Source: Planctomycetota bacterium
Lineage (GTDB): Bacteria; Planctomycetota; UBA1135; UBA2386
DNA: 36,556 nt
Direction: 5' to 3'
Assembly (NCBI GenBank): GCA_021776805.1
Contig: JAJFFD010000113.1
Coordinates: 1 to 36,556, forward strand
Both the position numbers and the translations under genes were made by a program. Positions 23,954 through 32,660 of this stretch are shown here, piece by piece. Each line of letters begins with the position of its first letter. The first letter of the stretch is position 1. The notes beneath the pieces were generated by a model. The model was not told the origin of the DNA. It saw nothing but the letters and a program-made list of their open reading frames with translations, and searched no databases.

Positions 23954-25326
23954 ACTTCACCTCAGAGATCTTCGTCTTTGCCTTTCTGCCGATCTTCTTG
24001 CTCGGCTATTGGCTGTCGCCGCCGCGTCTGCGCAATCCGGTCTTGGCTCTCGGCAGCTACGTCTTCTATGCCTGGTGGCGTGTGGACTTCGCCTGTCTAC
24101 TTCTTCTGAGTAGCAGCCTGATCTACGTAGCGGGGCGCGGGATCGCCGGGGAAGGCGAGGCGCGCCGGCGAGCTTGGCTCCTGCTAGTCCTCGGCGCCAA
24201 CCTTGGCCTGCTCGCGTACTTCAAGTACGTGGATCTGTTGATCGAGACCATCGAGTCCCTTTCGGCGCAGGCGCTCGACTGGGAGGGGGCTCTCCTGCCC
24301 CTGGGAATCTCCTTCTATACCTTCCAAGGCATCAGCTACTGCGTGGATGTGTATCGGCGACAGGTAGAGCCGGCGCGTTCCTATCTCGATTGCATCTGCT
24401 ATCTGGCCATGTTCCCGCAGCTCGTTGCCGGGCCTATCGTCCGTTTTGGTTCGATTCGCGCACAGTTGATCGCGCGGCGTGTCGATCTGGAGAGCCTGTC
24501 TGGGGGTGCGATGCTGTTCATGATCGGCTTCAGCAAGAAGCTGCTCCTGGCAGACAACCTGGCCTTGCTCGCCGATCCGGTCTTTGCCCAAAGCGCGCCC
24601 GGTCTCATCGATGCCTGGATCGGGGTCCTTGCCTTTGCCCTGCAGATCTACTTCGACTTCTCCGGCTACACGGACATGGCCCTCGGCCTCGGCTTGCTGC
24701 TCGGCTTTCGATTGCCTGAGAACTTCAACTCTCCCTATCTCGCGGCGAGTATCGGCGAATTCTGGCGGCGCTGGCACATGAGCCTGTCCTCTTGGTTGAA
24801 GGACTATCTGTACATTCCCCTGGGCGGCAATCGGGGCAGTCGTCTGATGACCTGCCGCAACATCGCCATCACCATGTTGCTCGGCGGTCTCTGGCATGGA
24901 GCCAGCTGGACCTTCCTGCTCTGGGGGGGCTTGCATGGCGCCTTGCTCATCTGCGAGCGTCTCGCTGGCGGGCCTGCTCTCTACGCCCGACTGCCTCAGC
25001 CGGTCTCGATCCTGATCACTTTCTTCCTCTTGTCGGTGGCATGGGTGATCTTCCGGGCTGATGACTTGGAGAGCTTGGTCGGCATGTATGCGGGCATGTT
25101 TGGCTGCGCAGGCCTGGGCTCCCTGCCTCTGCTCGAGCAGCGCGCCGGCTTTGCCTGGGCCGCGCTGCTTGTCGGATACGTCGTGGTCTTCCTCCTGCCT
25201 CGCAGCGCGGAGGTGATCAGGATCCCTTCCCTGGTGATTCCATTGTTCATCGTCCTCCTCTTCTTGCTGTCTCTTGGCCAGCTGGCGAGCACGAGCTACA
25301 GCCCTTTTCTGTACTATCGCTTCTGA
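23950..25326 (+). CDS. MBOAT-family O-acyltransferase (AlgI-like)
   Basis: 458 residues from GTG at 23950, overlapping the previous stop (GTGA). It is polytopic, with about ten TM segments. The AlgI/DltB landmarks are in place: LPLGISFYTFQGISYCVDVYR (about 117-136), FPQLVAGPIVRF, FDFSGYTDMALG, FWRRWHMSLSSWLKDYLYIPLGGNR (271-295), and the catalytic His316 in LGGLWHGASW with His329 in LHG. These enzymes take acyl groups from the cytoplasm and pass them across the membrane for O-acetylation of surface glycans. It is followed by an AlgJ/AlgX-like gene three bases later, the usual partner that completes transfer in the periplasm. Confidence 0.93.
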   Translation: MNFTSEIFVFAFLPIFLLGYWLSPPRLRNPVLALGSYVFYAWWRVDFACLLLLSSSLIYVAGRGIAGEGEARRRAWLLLVLGANLGLLAYFKYVDLLIETIESLSAQALDWEGALLPLGISFYTFQGISYCVDVYRRQVEPARSYLDCICYLAMFPQLVAGPIVRFGSIRAQLIARRVDLESLSGGAMLFMIGFSKKLLLADNLALLADPVFAQSAPGLIDAWIGVLAFALQIYFDFSGYTDMALGLGLLLGFRLPENFNSPYLAASIGEFWRRWHMSLSSWLKDYLYIPLGGNRGSRLMTCRNIAITMLLGGLWHGASWTFLLWGGLHGALLICERLAGGPALYARLPQPVSILITFFLLSVAWVIFRADDLESLVGMYAGMFGCAGLGSLPLLEQRAGFAWAALLVGYVVVFLLPRSAEVIRIPSLVIPLFIVLLFLLSLGQLASTSYSPFLYYRF

Positions 25327-25329
25327 TCC

Positions 25330-26436
25330 ATGTTTGCCCGACTCGGAAAGCACTGTGCTCTGGTTAGCTTTCTCCTCCTGCTCGCCGCTGGGCCCATGAG
25401 TTACTTGCTCTTCGACCCGGTGAAGACCCGGGCTTCCGTGCCAGCGCCGGATTTCTCCTGGGAGGACCTCCGTCGGGGAGAATACGCCTCTGACGGCGAG
25501 GAGTATCTACGCGAGTCTTCGTCTCTTGTGCGTGTGCTGCGCTCCGTCTACTCCCTGCCACTCTTACGGGCGGGTCTCCTCGAGTCTCCGCTCGTCCGCT
25601 TCGGCTCCGAGCCCTGGCTCTTCTACCGCCCTGGGACCAGAGTTGCTGATCCGGCGGCGCTCATTCGTTTGCGCTCCCGTCGGCTCAACATGTTCTCCGC
25701 CTTGAAGCTCGAGCTCGAGAAGCGCGGCATCGAGTTGGTGGTGCTGCTGGTACCGGACAAGTCGCGGGTCTATGCGGACCTCTGCTACGGGCGGGAGGGC
25801 ATGCCGAGGCTGAAGGCCGGGCTCTACAACCTCATCCTCAGCGAGCTGCGTCAAGCGGGTGTTCGCGTGGTAGATCCCCTGGCCGACTTTCGTGAGGCGC
25901 GCCGGAGAGAGCCGGCGAAGCAGCTCTACTATCCGGGGGACACTCACTGGACCCCGGCCGGAATGCGGGTGGCCGCGGCGGATCTGGTGCAGGAACTGGA
26001 GTCCGGGGGCATTCCCCTGGGTGGGGAGCCAGGAGAATCAATCTTGGCAGATAAGCAGCTCCTGCAGCGCAGCCCGGACCTCGTGGACATGTTGGGCCTC
26101 GATCCGAGTTGGCTGGCCGAGTATCGCCAGGCTCAAGAGGGTCTGCGTATGTTGGGAGTCTCTGCCGGACCGAATTCGAGGGTTGGAATTGCCCTGGCCG
26201 GCGGCAGTTTTTCCGAACGGGGTTTCGCGGCAGCGATCGCTGAGGCCTGCGGCGAGCCGGTCGATGACCGTGGCGTGCTGCCGGGTCAGGGCCCGATGGC
26301 GGGGCTTCGCGAGACTCTCTATCTGCTTCGGCAGGAGCGCCTGCGCCCTCGGCTGCTGGTGTGGGAGTTCGTCGAGCGGTCCTATTTGGAGAGCAAATTC
26401 TGGCTGCGCGGTCCGGCGGAACTGGGTCTGCGCTGA
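25330..26436 (+). CDS. AlgJ/AlgX-like SGNH-type O-acetyltransferase partner
   Basis: 368 residues with an N-terminal TM anchor (about 8-28). A periplasmic SGNH-like domain follows: FRFGSEPWLFYRPG-type entry at about 90-102, IELVVLLVPDKSRVYADL, the D204-x-H206 pair in YPGDTHWTPAGM, and a likely nucleophile Ser293 in ALAGGSFSERGF. This Ser/Asp/His set matches alginate O-acetyltransferases AlgX/AlgJ. It starts three bases after the MBOAT stop, and such pairs work together to acetylate an exported polysaccharide. No alginate synthase (Alg8/44) is in the window, so the acceptor glycan is unknown. It is the last gene of the run from 18043. Confidence 0.85.
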   Translation: MFARLGKHCALVSFLLLLAAGPMSYLLFDPVKTRASVPAPDFSWEDLRRGEYASDGEEYLRESSSLVRVLRSVYSLPLLRAGLLESPLVRFGSEPWLFYRPGTRVADPAALIRLRSRRLNMFSALKLELEKRGIELVVLLVPDKSRVYADLCYGREGMPRLKAGLYNLILSELRQAGVRVVDPLADFREARRREPAKQLYYPGDTHWTPAGMRVAAADLVQELESGGIPLGGEPGESILADKQLLQRSPDLVDMLGLDPSWLAEYRQAQEGLRMLGVSAGPNSRVGIALAGGSFSERGFAAAIAEACGEPVDDRGVLPGQGPMAGLRETLYLLRQERLRPRLLVWEFVERSYLESKFWLRGPAELGLR

Positions 26437-26536
26437 GTCGACCATGCCAGCAGGAATAAATGGCTCGGTCTGTTACTCGGAATCTTCATGGCTCGCCCTG
26501 GAGCTGCCTGGAGAGGCTTGCGGTTCGCCAATACCA

Positions 26537-26578
26537 CGGGGACAATCCCCGGCCTCTGGGTCCAGCTCCCCGGACCCA
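26537..26578 (+). terminator. Two adjacent hairpins after the O-acetylation genes
   Basis: CGGGGA-CAA-TCCCCG (26537-26551, six pairs, loop three) is followed by TGGGTCC...GGACCCA (26557-26578, seven pairs, loop eight). They lie in the 210-base gap between the AlgJ-like stop and the subtilase start. No U-run follows, so termination is possible but not shown; a leader structure of the subtilase gene is the alternative. Apart from these hairpins nothing is seen in the gap. Confidence 0.4.
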
Positions 26579-26646
26579 ACCCATGCCGTCGCCGCAGTGA
26601 ATCATCCTGTGGCGGCAGTCCATCTTCCATCGAGGTCGATCGAATC

Positions 26647-29238
26647 ATGTCATTACGCGTCAAGGCGCTCTCGCTCACCACTGCCATCCTGTGCGTTGCC
26701 CATTCTCCTGCACAGGAACCGACTGGTACTTCCGATGCAATTCCTGGAGACACAAAGGCCAGGCCTGTCCAACAGGACGAAAGGGTCATTCTCCTCCCGG
26801 GAAGCAACTCGCGGATCCGCATCCGTGAGGCGACCGGCGAGGCCTTCTATAGCCGCAACGCCGGAGTGAACTGGGACAAGCTGCAACAGATCAGCCACGA
26901 CATGCGTCTGCACTTTGCGCGCTTTGACCCCCTGAACGAGGGGGAGCCGGCAGTGCCCACCATGCTGCGCGCCTCCTCGCGGAGCAAGCTGCGCATCGTG
27001 CAGTTCGAGACCCAGATCTTGTCCGAGTTGAAGGATGGCATCACGGCTGCTGGCGCCGAGGTGGTCCGCTACCTGCCGGACCAGGCCTATCTGGTGCGCA
27101 TGGACCCGGCTGCCGAGGCGGCTATCGAGGCCCTGCCCTATGTGCGTTGGGTAGGTGAGTACCACCCGGCATACCGGCTCGAGCCTCAGATCCTGGACTT
27201 GCTACAGGGCGGCGCTGCTTCGACCGAGGCGGTCGAAGCCCGGCCCTACAATGTGATGATGGTGGACCCGGAAACGGATCGTGCCGGCCTGGTCACCAGG
27301 CTTGGCGAGTCCGGTATCCAGGTCAACAATCCGCAAGGTCAGGGCATCCTGCTGGTGGCGGAGATGACGCCGAATCAGTTGCGCCTCATGTATGGCGACG
27401 ACGCGGTACTCTGGATCGATCGGCTCACCGAGATCGGAACCGACATCGACGTCGCGCGCGTTCAAGGTGGCGCGGACTACCTCGAATCCGTGTCCGGCAT
27501 CGATGGCAAGGGAATCAGCGGTTTCGTGATGGAGGGAGTCTGGCCAGGACACGTGGAGTTTGCCGCGCGTCCGCCTTATCGCGATGTGCCCTACTTCATC
27601 GGTGACGGGTCCTTCAGCGGCCATGGAATGAACACGGCTGGCGAGATCTATGCCATCGGCGTGCGTCCCGACGCCAAGGGCATCATGCCCTTCGCCCAGA
27701 TGGGCTACTGCGAAGCGGGCTACGTTTCCGGTACTGACCTGCGCCTCTCGGTGACAACAGAAGCGATCGCCAACCACAAGGTGACCGTGGAGACTGCCTC
27801 CTGGGGCTATGCGCGCACCACGCTCTACACTTCGCGCTCTGCGGAGATGGACCACATTGTTTTCAATCTGGACCTCCTGGTGAGTAACAGTCAGAGCAAT
27901 GCGGGGGGCACATCTGAGCCGCGTGGCTCACGCCCCCAGGCCTGGGCCAAGAACGTGCTCTCCGTAGGGGCCTTCCGCCATTACGGCACCGCTGATCCCT
28001 CCGATGACGTCTGGCTCGAGCCTGGCCTCAGCGGCGGCAGCATCGGGCCGGCGGAAGACGGCCGCATCAAGCCGGAACTATCCGCTTTCTATGACGGCAT
28101 CCTGACGACCGACGCTCCGGGCTACAACCCGGGCTTCGGTGGGACTTCCGGGGCGACGCCCATCGTCAATGGCTATGCGGGTTTGACGACGCAGATGTTC
28201 TCTCTCGGGCTCTTCGGCAACCCTGGTGCGAAGGCTGCTGCCGATGTCGTTTCCCAGGTCACTCCCTGGCAGGTGCTCTACAACTACCGGCCTCACTTCA
28301 CCACGGTTAAGGCGCTGATGATCAATTCGGCTCGTCAGCACAGCTTCTCGGGGGCGAACCATGACTTGACCCGTGTGCATCAGGGTTGGGGCATGCCCAG
28401 TGTCGAGGATCTCTATGACAACCGGAATGGCATGTTGGTGGTGGACGAGCAGTTCGTTCTCAAAGAACTGGAGACCCGGACATTCCAGGTCTTCGTGCCA
28501 GCAGGGACACCGGAGTTCCGCGCCACCATGGTCTATGCGGATCCAGAAGCCGTGCCCGGCTCAGCGGTTGATCGCATCAACAGTCTGGACTTGAAGGTGA
28601 TCTCACCTAACTCGGTCACCTACTGGGGCAACAATGGCCTGAAGGAGAACATGTTCAGCACGCCCTTCGGCGTGCCAAATGACCTGGACACAGTGGAGAA
28701 CGTTTGGGTGCAGAACCCGACGCCAGGTACTTGGATGATCACAGTGCATGCGGCGGCTGTGCGCGTGGACGGTCACCTGGAGACCGAAGACGACATGGAT
28801 GTGGACTTTGCCTTGGCAGTGAGCGGACTCGCTGGCCACAGCAACATGGAGCGCTCCACTCTTGACCTTAGGGTTTGGCCCGAGCTGGGCGCGGATCCGG
28901 GCAGCTTCGCTGTCCGCTTGGAGAATCTCCCCAGCAACTGGGTGGAGGGCTACACCATCTTTTCCAACCGGGCGATCCACCAACCGGGACATGGCAACTT
29001 CCATGGCTTGGAGACGGATGCGCTCTTCAACATCATCCTGGCTCAGCCTCTGGCTGAGGGGAATGTCTTCCACTTCACCAAGGGCGACACCGACGTCTAT
29101 CCCTACGTGGACTTCGACTTCCCGAGCTCCATGTCAAACGCCCTGCGCGGGGTGACTTTCGACGCCATCGCCATTTTCTTGGATGCGAATGGCAGGGTCA
29201 TCGACATGACCAATGTGGATCGTGGTCTGATTCGCTGA
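26647..29238 (+). CDS. Secreted subtilase (S8)-like protein with altered catalytic Asp
   Basis: 863 residues from ATG 26647, chosen because the signal peptide (VKALSLTTAILCVAHSPAQ) follows; an in-frame reading from 26488 adds a non-signal-like tract. Residues of about 90-270 form a prodomain-like region of two related halves (VRYLPDQAYLVRM, VGEYHPAYRLEP; NPQGQGILLVAEM). The peptidase domain follows: GKGISGFVMEGVWPGHVEF holds Glu296 where S8 enzymes have the catalytic Asp of V-x-D-[ST]-G; GHGMNTAGE holds His326; GTSGATPIVNG holds Ser501. The usual HGTHVAG is thus HGMNTAG. A C-terminal beta-rich part (about 600-863), including a P-domain-like ending (WVQNPTPGTWMITVHA), resembles the KP-43 group. 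Either the triad is modified or the enzyme is inactive. Confidence 0.85.
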   Translation: MSLRVKALSLTTAILCVAHSPAQEPTGTSDAIPGDTKARPVQQDERVILLPGSNSRIRIREATGEAFYSRNAGVNWDKLQQISHDMRLHFARFDPLNEGEPAVPTMLRASSRSKLRIVQFETQILSELKDGITAAGAEVVRYLPDQAYLVRMDPAAEAAIEALPYVRWVGEYHPAYRLEPQILDLLQGGAASTEAVEARPYNVMMVDPETDRAGLVTRLGESGIQVNNPQGQGILLVAEMTPNQLRLMYGDDAVLWIDRLTEIGTDIDVARVQGGADYLESVSGIDGKGISGFVMEGVWPGHVEFAARPPYRDVPYFIGDGSFSGHGMNTAGEIYAIGVRPDAKGIMPFAQMGYCEAGYVSGTDLRLSVTTEAIANHKVTVETASWGYARTTLYTSRSAEMDHIVFNLDLLVSNSQSNAGGTSEPRGSRPQAWAKNVLSVGAFRHYGTADPSDDVWLEPGLSGGSIGPAEDGRIKPELSAFYDGILTTDAPGYNPGFGGTSGATPIVNGYAGLTTQMFSLGLFGNPGAKAAADVVSQVTPWQVLYNYRPHFTTVKALMINSARQHSFSGANHDLTRVHQGWGMPSVEDLYDNRNGMLVVDEQFVLKELETRTFQVFVPAGTPEFRATMVYADPEAVPGSAVDRINSLDLKVISPNSVTYWGNNGLKENMFSTPFGVPNDLDTVENVWVQNPTPGTWMITVHAAAVRVDGHLETEDDMDVDFALAVSGLAGHSNMERSTLDLRVWPELGADPGSFAVRLENLPSNWVEGYTIFSNRAIHQPGHGNFHGLETDALFNIILAQPLAEGNVFHFTKGDTDVYPYVDFDFPSSMSNALRGVTFDAIAIFLDANGRVIDMTNVDRGLIR

Positions 29239-29253
29239 GCCGGAGGGCTCTTC

Positions 29254-29289
29254 GAGAAGGCCCCGGGTCCGATGACTCGGGGCCTTCTC
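29254..29289. terminator. Perfect 12-bp hairpin between convergent genes
   Basis: GAGAAGGCCCCG (29254-29265) and CGGGGCCTTCTC (29278-29289) are exact reverse complements around a 12-base loop, 15 bases after the subtilase stop and 13 before the glyA stop. Position and strength fit a bidirectional terminator, though no clear U-run is present on either side. Confidence 0.8.
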
Positions 29290-29302
29290 GTGTACCGACT
29301 CT

Positions 29303-30547
29303 CTAGGGCAGCTTGTAGCTGGCGCAGAGATCGCGAACGGCGCCACCGCAGCTGGCCGGGTCCTTGCCGCCCACGAGGTCCGCGATGATGCCGGCGAGGC
29401 TCTTGGCCTGCTCGATGCCCATGCCCCGGCTGGTCATGGCCGCGGTGCCGATGCGGATTCCTGAGGTGACCCGTGGTGGCCGCGGGTCGCCTGGGACCAT
29501 GTTCTTGTTCAGGGCGATGCCGGCGGCCAGGCAGCGTTCCTCCGCATCGGCGCCGGTGGTCTCCGTGGCGCGCAGGTCGATGAGGACCAAGTGATTGTCC
29601 GTGCCGCCAGTGACGATGGCCAGGCCACGCTCCTGGAGGGTCTCGGCCATGGCCCTGGCGTTATCACGCACCGACTCTTGGTAGCCCTTGAACTCTGGCT
29701 TCAGGGCTTCGCCGAAGGCCACGGCCTTGGCGACAATCTGATGCATGAGTGGACCGCCCTGCCCGCCGGGGAAAACCGAGGAGTCGACCTTCTTCCTCAA
29801 CTCCTCCCGGCAAAGGATCAGGCCGCCACGGGGGCCACGCAGTGTCTTGTGGGTAGTCATGGTGACCACGTCCGCGTGAGGGATTGGTGAGCTGAGCAGA
29901 CCGGCCGCTACCAGCCCAGCCGGGTGGGCGATATCGGCCATGAGATAGGCGTCGACCTCCTTGGCGATCGCGGCGAAGGCGGCGAAGTCGATCTCCCGTG
30001 CGTAGCTGCTCGCGCCGGCGATGATGACCCTGGGGCGGTGCTCCTTGGCCATGTCGCGAATCTGGTCCATCCGCAAGAGGCCGCTATCCGGGTCCACACC
30101 ATACTGGTGGGCGTCGAAGACCTTGCCGGTGTGGCTGACCTTGAAGCCATGGCTCAGGTGACCGCCATCGGCCAGGGCCATCCCCAGGATCCCGCCGCCG
30201 GTGCCAGCCAGGGCCTGGAGGGCAGTCAGGTTGGCGGTGGTTCCGGAGTGGGGCTGGACGTTGGCGTGTTCGGCCCCGGGGAATAGGCGGAGGGCCCGTT
30301 CCTGTGCGAGAATCTCGACCTTGTCGGCAACCTCGCAGCCGGCGTAGTAGCGGGCGCCTGGATAACCCTCGGCGTACTTATCGGTGAGAATGGAGGAACA
30401 GGCCTCTCGAACCAGGGGGGAACAGTGGTTCTCGGAGGCGATGAGGGTGAGAGTCTCCTGCTGTCGCCGCTCCTCGGCCGCCATCAGATCAGCGGCTTCA
30501 GGGTCTCGACTACGAAGCTCAGAATTGCTGGATACGGGTGCGGTCAC
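29303..30547 (-). CDS. glyA: Serine hydroxymethyltransferase
   Basis: Converts serine and tetrahydrofolate to glycine and 5,10-methylene-THF, with PLP, in the cytoplasm. Family landmarks: LTLIASENHCSPLV, TDKYAEGYPGARYYAGCE, NVQPHSGTTANL, LADGGHLSHGF, and the PLP lysine in VTMTTHKTLRGPRGG (Lys234 from this start). The C-terminus has VTSGIRIGTAAMTSRG. I prefer GTG at 30547 (414 residues) over ATG at 30577 (424), because a -10 box at 30555-30560 lies between them and the family needs few residues before DPEAADLMAAEERRQ. The choice does not affect the function. It is divergent from speA. Confidence 0.95.
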   Translation of the reverse strand: MTAPVSSNSELRSRDPEAADLMAAEERRQQETLTLIASENHCSPLVREACSSILTDKYAEGYPGARYYAGCEVADKVEILAQERALRLFPGAEHANVQPHSGTTANLTALQALAGTGGGILGMALADGGHLSHGFKVSHTGKVFDAHQYGVDPDSGLLRMDQIRDMAKEHRPRVIIAGASSYAREIDFAAFAAIAKEVDAYLMADIAHPAGLVAAGLLSSPIPHADVVTMTTHKTLRGPRGGLILCREELRKKVDSSVFPGGQGGPLMHQIVAKAVAFGEALKPEFKGYQESVRDNARAMAETLQERGLAIVTGGTDNHLVLIDLRATETTGADAEERCLAAGIALNKNMVPGDPRPPRVTSGIRIGTAAMTSRGMGIEQAKSLAGIIADLVGGKDPASCGGAVRDLCASYKLP

Positions 30548-30554
30548 GGGCCGC

Positions 30555-30583
30555 GTTATACTCCCCCGCCGGACCATTGCCAG
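30555..30583 (-). promoter_or_regulatory. Sigma-70-like promoter of glyA, leaderless-type
   Basis: Minus strand: CTGGCA (30578-30583), a 17-base spacer, and TATAAC (30555-30560), five of six at -10 and four of six at -35. Seven bases separate the -10 from GTG at 30547, so transcription would start about at that codon. The box lies inside the extra N-terminal codons of the longer reading from 30577, arguing for the shorter start. Confidence 0.5.
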
Positions 30584-30608
30584 TCCCTAGACATCCGGAG
30601 ACTCGCCC

Positions 30609-32594
30609 TTGCCCGAGCCCAAGAACTCAAAACCCTCCTGGAACGCAACTGACAGCTCCGCTCTCTACCAGGTGCCAAGTTGGTCAGAGGGCTACTTCTG
30701 CGTTGGAGAGAACGGAAACCTCTGCGTGCAGCCTGCCGGCCAAGATGGTGGCAGCATCGACATGCTGCGCCTGGTCCATGACTTGGGCAAGCGTGGCTTT
30801 GACCTGCCAGTGCTGCTGCGCTTCTCCGATATCTTGGCCGACAGGGTGAGCACACTCTGTGCAGCCTTCGCCAAAGCCTGCCAAGATCATGCCTTTCAGG
30901 GGGCCTACCTGCCGGTCTATCCCATCAAGGTCAACCAGCAGCGTGACGTGGTGGAGGAGTTGGTGGGCCTCGGCATGAATCACCAGCTGGGCCTGGAGGC
31001 TGGCAGCAAGCCCGAGCTGCTGATTGCCCTGGCCTACATGGACAATCCAGAGGCCTTGATCATCTGCAATGGCTACAAGGACACGGGCTATGTGGAGACC
31101 GCTCTCTTGGCGCAGAAGCTCGGTCGCTACCCGATCATTGTCATCGATCGTTTCGCCGAACTAGAAATTGTTATCCGCGCGAGCCGACGACTGAGAATGC
31201 GCCCGCACATCGGTGTGCGCGCCCGCTTGAGTAGTCGGGGCCAGGGGCGTTGGCAGGAGTCCAGTGGCGAAGGTTCGAAATTCGGTTTGTCAGCCGACGA
31301 ACTGGTGCAGGCGGTCAAGCGTCTACGCCGAGCTGGCATGCTCGACTGTCTCGAGCTGCTGCATTTTCATATCGGCAGCCAGATCGCCTCGATTCGACCG
31401 ATCAAAGAAGCCCTACGCGAATCCTGCCGCATCTATATAGAGCTCGCCAAGATGGGGGCCGGCCTGAAGTACATCGATGTTGGTGGCGGCCTGGGTGTGG
31501 ACTACGACGGAACCAAGTCCAATGAAGCTTCCTCCATCAACTACAGCCGGCAGGAGTACGCCAACGATGTGATCTGGGCTATCCAGATGGCCTGCGACGA
31601 GAATGATATCAAGCACCCGGACGTGATCAGCGAGTCTGGCCGTGCCCTCACTGCCCACCATGCGGTGCTTGTCTTCGATGTGCTCGGTAGCAACCAGCTG
31701 CCCAATCAGGACCCGGACCCAGATCTGGCGGAGCACGAATGCTCGCCTCTACGCTCGCTGTACGAAGCCTGGGAGCTATTGAGTGAGAAGAACCTTGTCG
31801 AGATCTACCACGACGCACAGTCTCTGAAGGATGAGGCGCTCAGCCTCTTCAAGCTCGGCTACCTGAGTCTGCTCGATCGCGCCAAGATGGAGACGGTCTA
31901 TTGGTCGATCTGCCTACGGATCCGCAGCATCTGCCGTCGCCTCGAACAGACTCCCGATGACCTGTCCAATCTAGAGCGCAGTCTCGCGGACACCTACTAC
32001 TGCAACTTCTCGGTCTTCCAGTCGTTGCCGGATCACTGGGCTGTCGATCAGCTCTTCCCAATCATGCCCCTGCATCGCCTTGCTGAGCAACCTGCTCGGA
32101 AGGTCGTCCTGGCGGATCTCACCTGCGACAGCGACGGCAAGGTCGATCAGTTCATCGATCCCGAAGAAGGTAAGGACAGTCTCGAGCTGCACGAGTTGAA
32201 GGTGGGTGAGCCATACTTCTTGGGAGCATTCCTTGTGGGCGCATACCAGGAGACTCTGGGCGATCTACATAATCTCTTCGGAGATACCACCGCCATTCAT
32301 ATCTCCATGGACGGCGAAAACGAGTACAGCATCGAGAGAGTCGTCGAAGGCGATTCGGTCTCGGACGTTCTGGGCTACGTCCAGTATCCTCATGCCGCCA
32401 TGCTCGATCGGGTGCGTCGTGCCTGCGAGGTCGGTCTGCGGAAGGGCCTTCTCAGCATGGAAGAATCCGCCCTGCTCAGGCGTCGCTACCGAGAAGCGCT
32501 TTCGGGATACACCTACCTCATCCAGGAGCAAGAAGCGTCGGCTAAGCGGAAGCCACGTTCGAATCTGGAGGAAAGAGAGTCATCGGCCTCCTGA
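30609..32594 (+). CDS. speA: Biosynthetic arginine decarboxylase
   Basis: 661 residues. It makes agmatine from arginine, the first step of the agmatine route to putrescine and other polyamines, using PLP. The alanine-racemase-like barrel holds the PLP lysine Lys107 in YPIKVNQQRDVV. Other landmarks are LGLEAGSKPEL, KFGLSADEL, LLHFHIGSQI, YIDVGGGLGVDYDG, ISESGRALTAHHAVL, and LTCDSDGKVDQFI with the catalytic-type Cys of the CDSDG motif. The start is TTG at 30609: an in-frame TAG lies at 30588 and the family's ALYQVPSWSEGYF begins about 18 residues after the TTG. Length is normal for SpeA. Confidence 0.96.
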   Translation: MPEPKNSKPSWNATDSSALYQVPSWSEGYFCVGENGNLCVQPAGQDGGSIDMLRLVHDLGKRGFDLPVLLRFSDILADRVSTLCAAFAKACQDHAFQGAYLPVYPIKVNQQRDVVEELVGLGMNHQLGLEAGSKPELLIALAYMDNPEALIICNGYKDTGYVETALLAQKLGRYPIIVIDRFAELEIVIRASRRLRMRPHIGVRARLSSRGQGRWQESSGEGSKFGLSADELVQAVKRLRRAGMLDCLELLHFHIGSQIASIRPIKEALRESCRIYIELAKMGAGLKYIDVGGGLGVDYDGTKSNEASSINYSRQEYANDVIWAIQMACDENDIKHPDVISESGRALTAHHAVLVFDVLGSNQLPNQDPDPDLAEHECSPLRSLYEAWELLSEKNLVEIYHDAQSLKDEALSLFKLGYLSLLDRAKMETVYWSICLRIRSICRRLEQTPDDLSNLERSLADTYYCNFSVFQSLPDHWAVDQLFPIMPLHRLAEQPARKVVLADLTCDSDGKVDQFIDPEEGKDSLELHELKVGEPYFLGAFLVGAYQETLGDLHNLFGDTTAIHISMDGENEYSIERVVEGDSVSDVLGYVQYPHAAMLDRVRRACEVGLRKGLLSMEESALLRRRYREALSGYTYLIQEQEASAKRKPRSNLEERESSAS

Positions 32595-32660
32595 TCCTTC
32601 TCCTGAGACTCGCCCCCATGACTTCCGTATCCATGATATTGGCAAAAACCGGCAGCTCTG

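Noticed and set aside
24184..25353. 389-codon open frame on the minus strand
   Set aside because: It lies wholly antisense to the clear MBOAT gene; its Gln/Glu/His/Arg-rich product has no domain. Long antisense frames are expected in this GC-rich codon usage.
23950..26436. Alginate biosynthesis operon
   Set aside because: MBOAT and AlgJ/X-like genes are present, but no Alg8/Alg44 synthase, epimerase, lyase or export porin is found.
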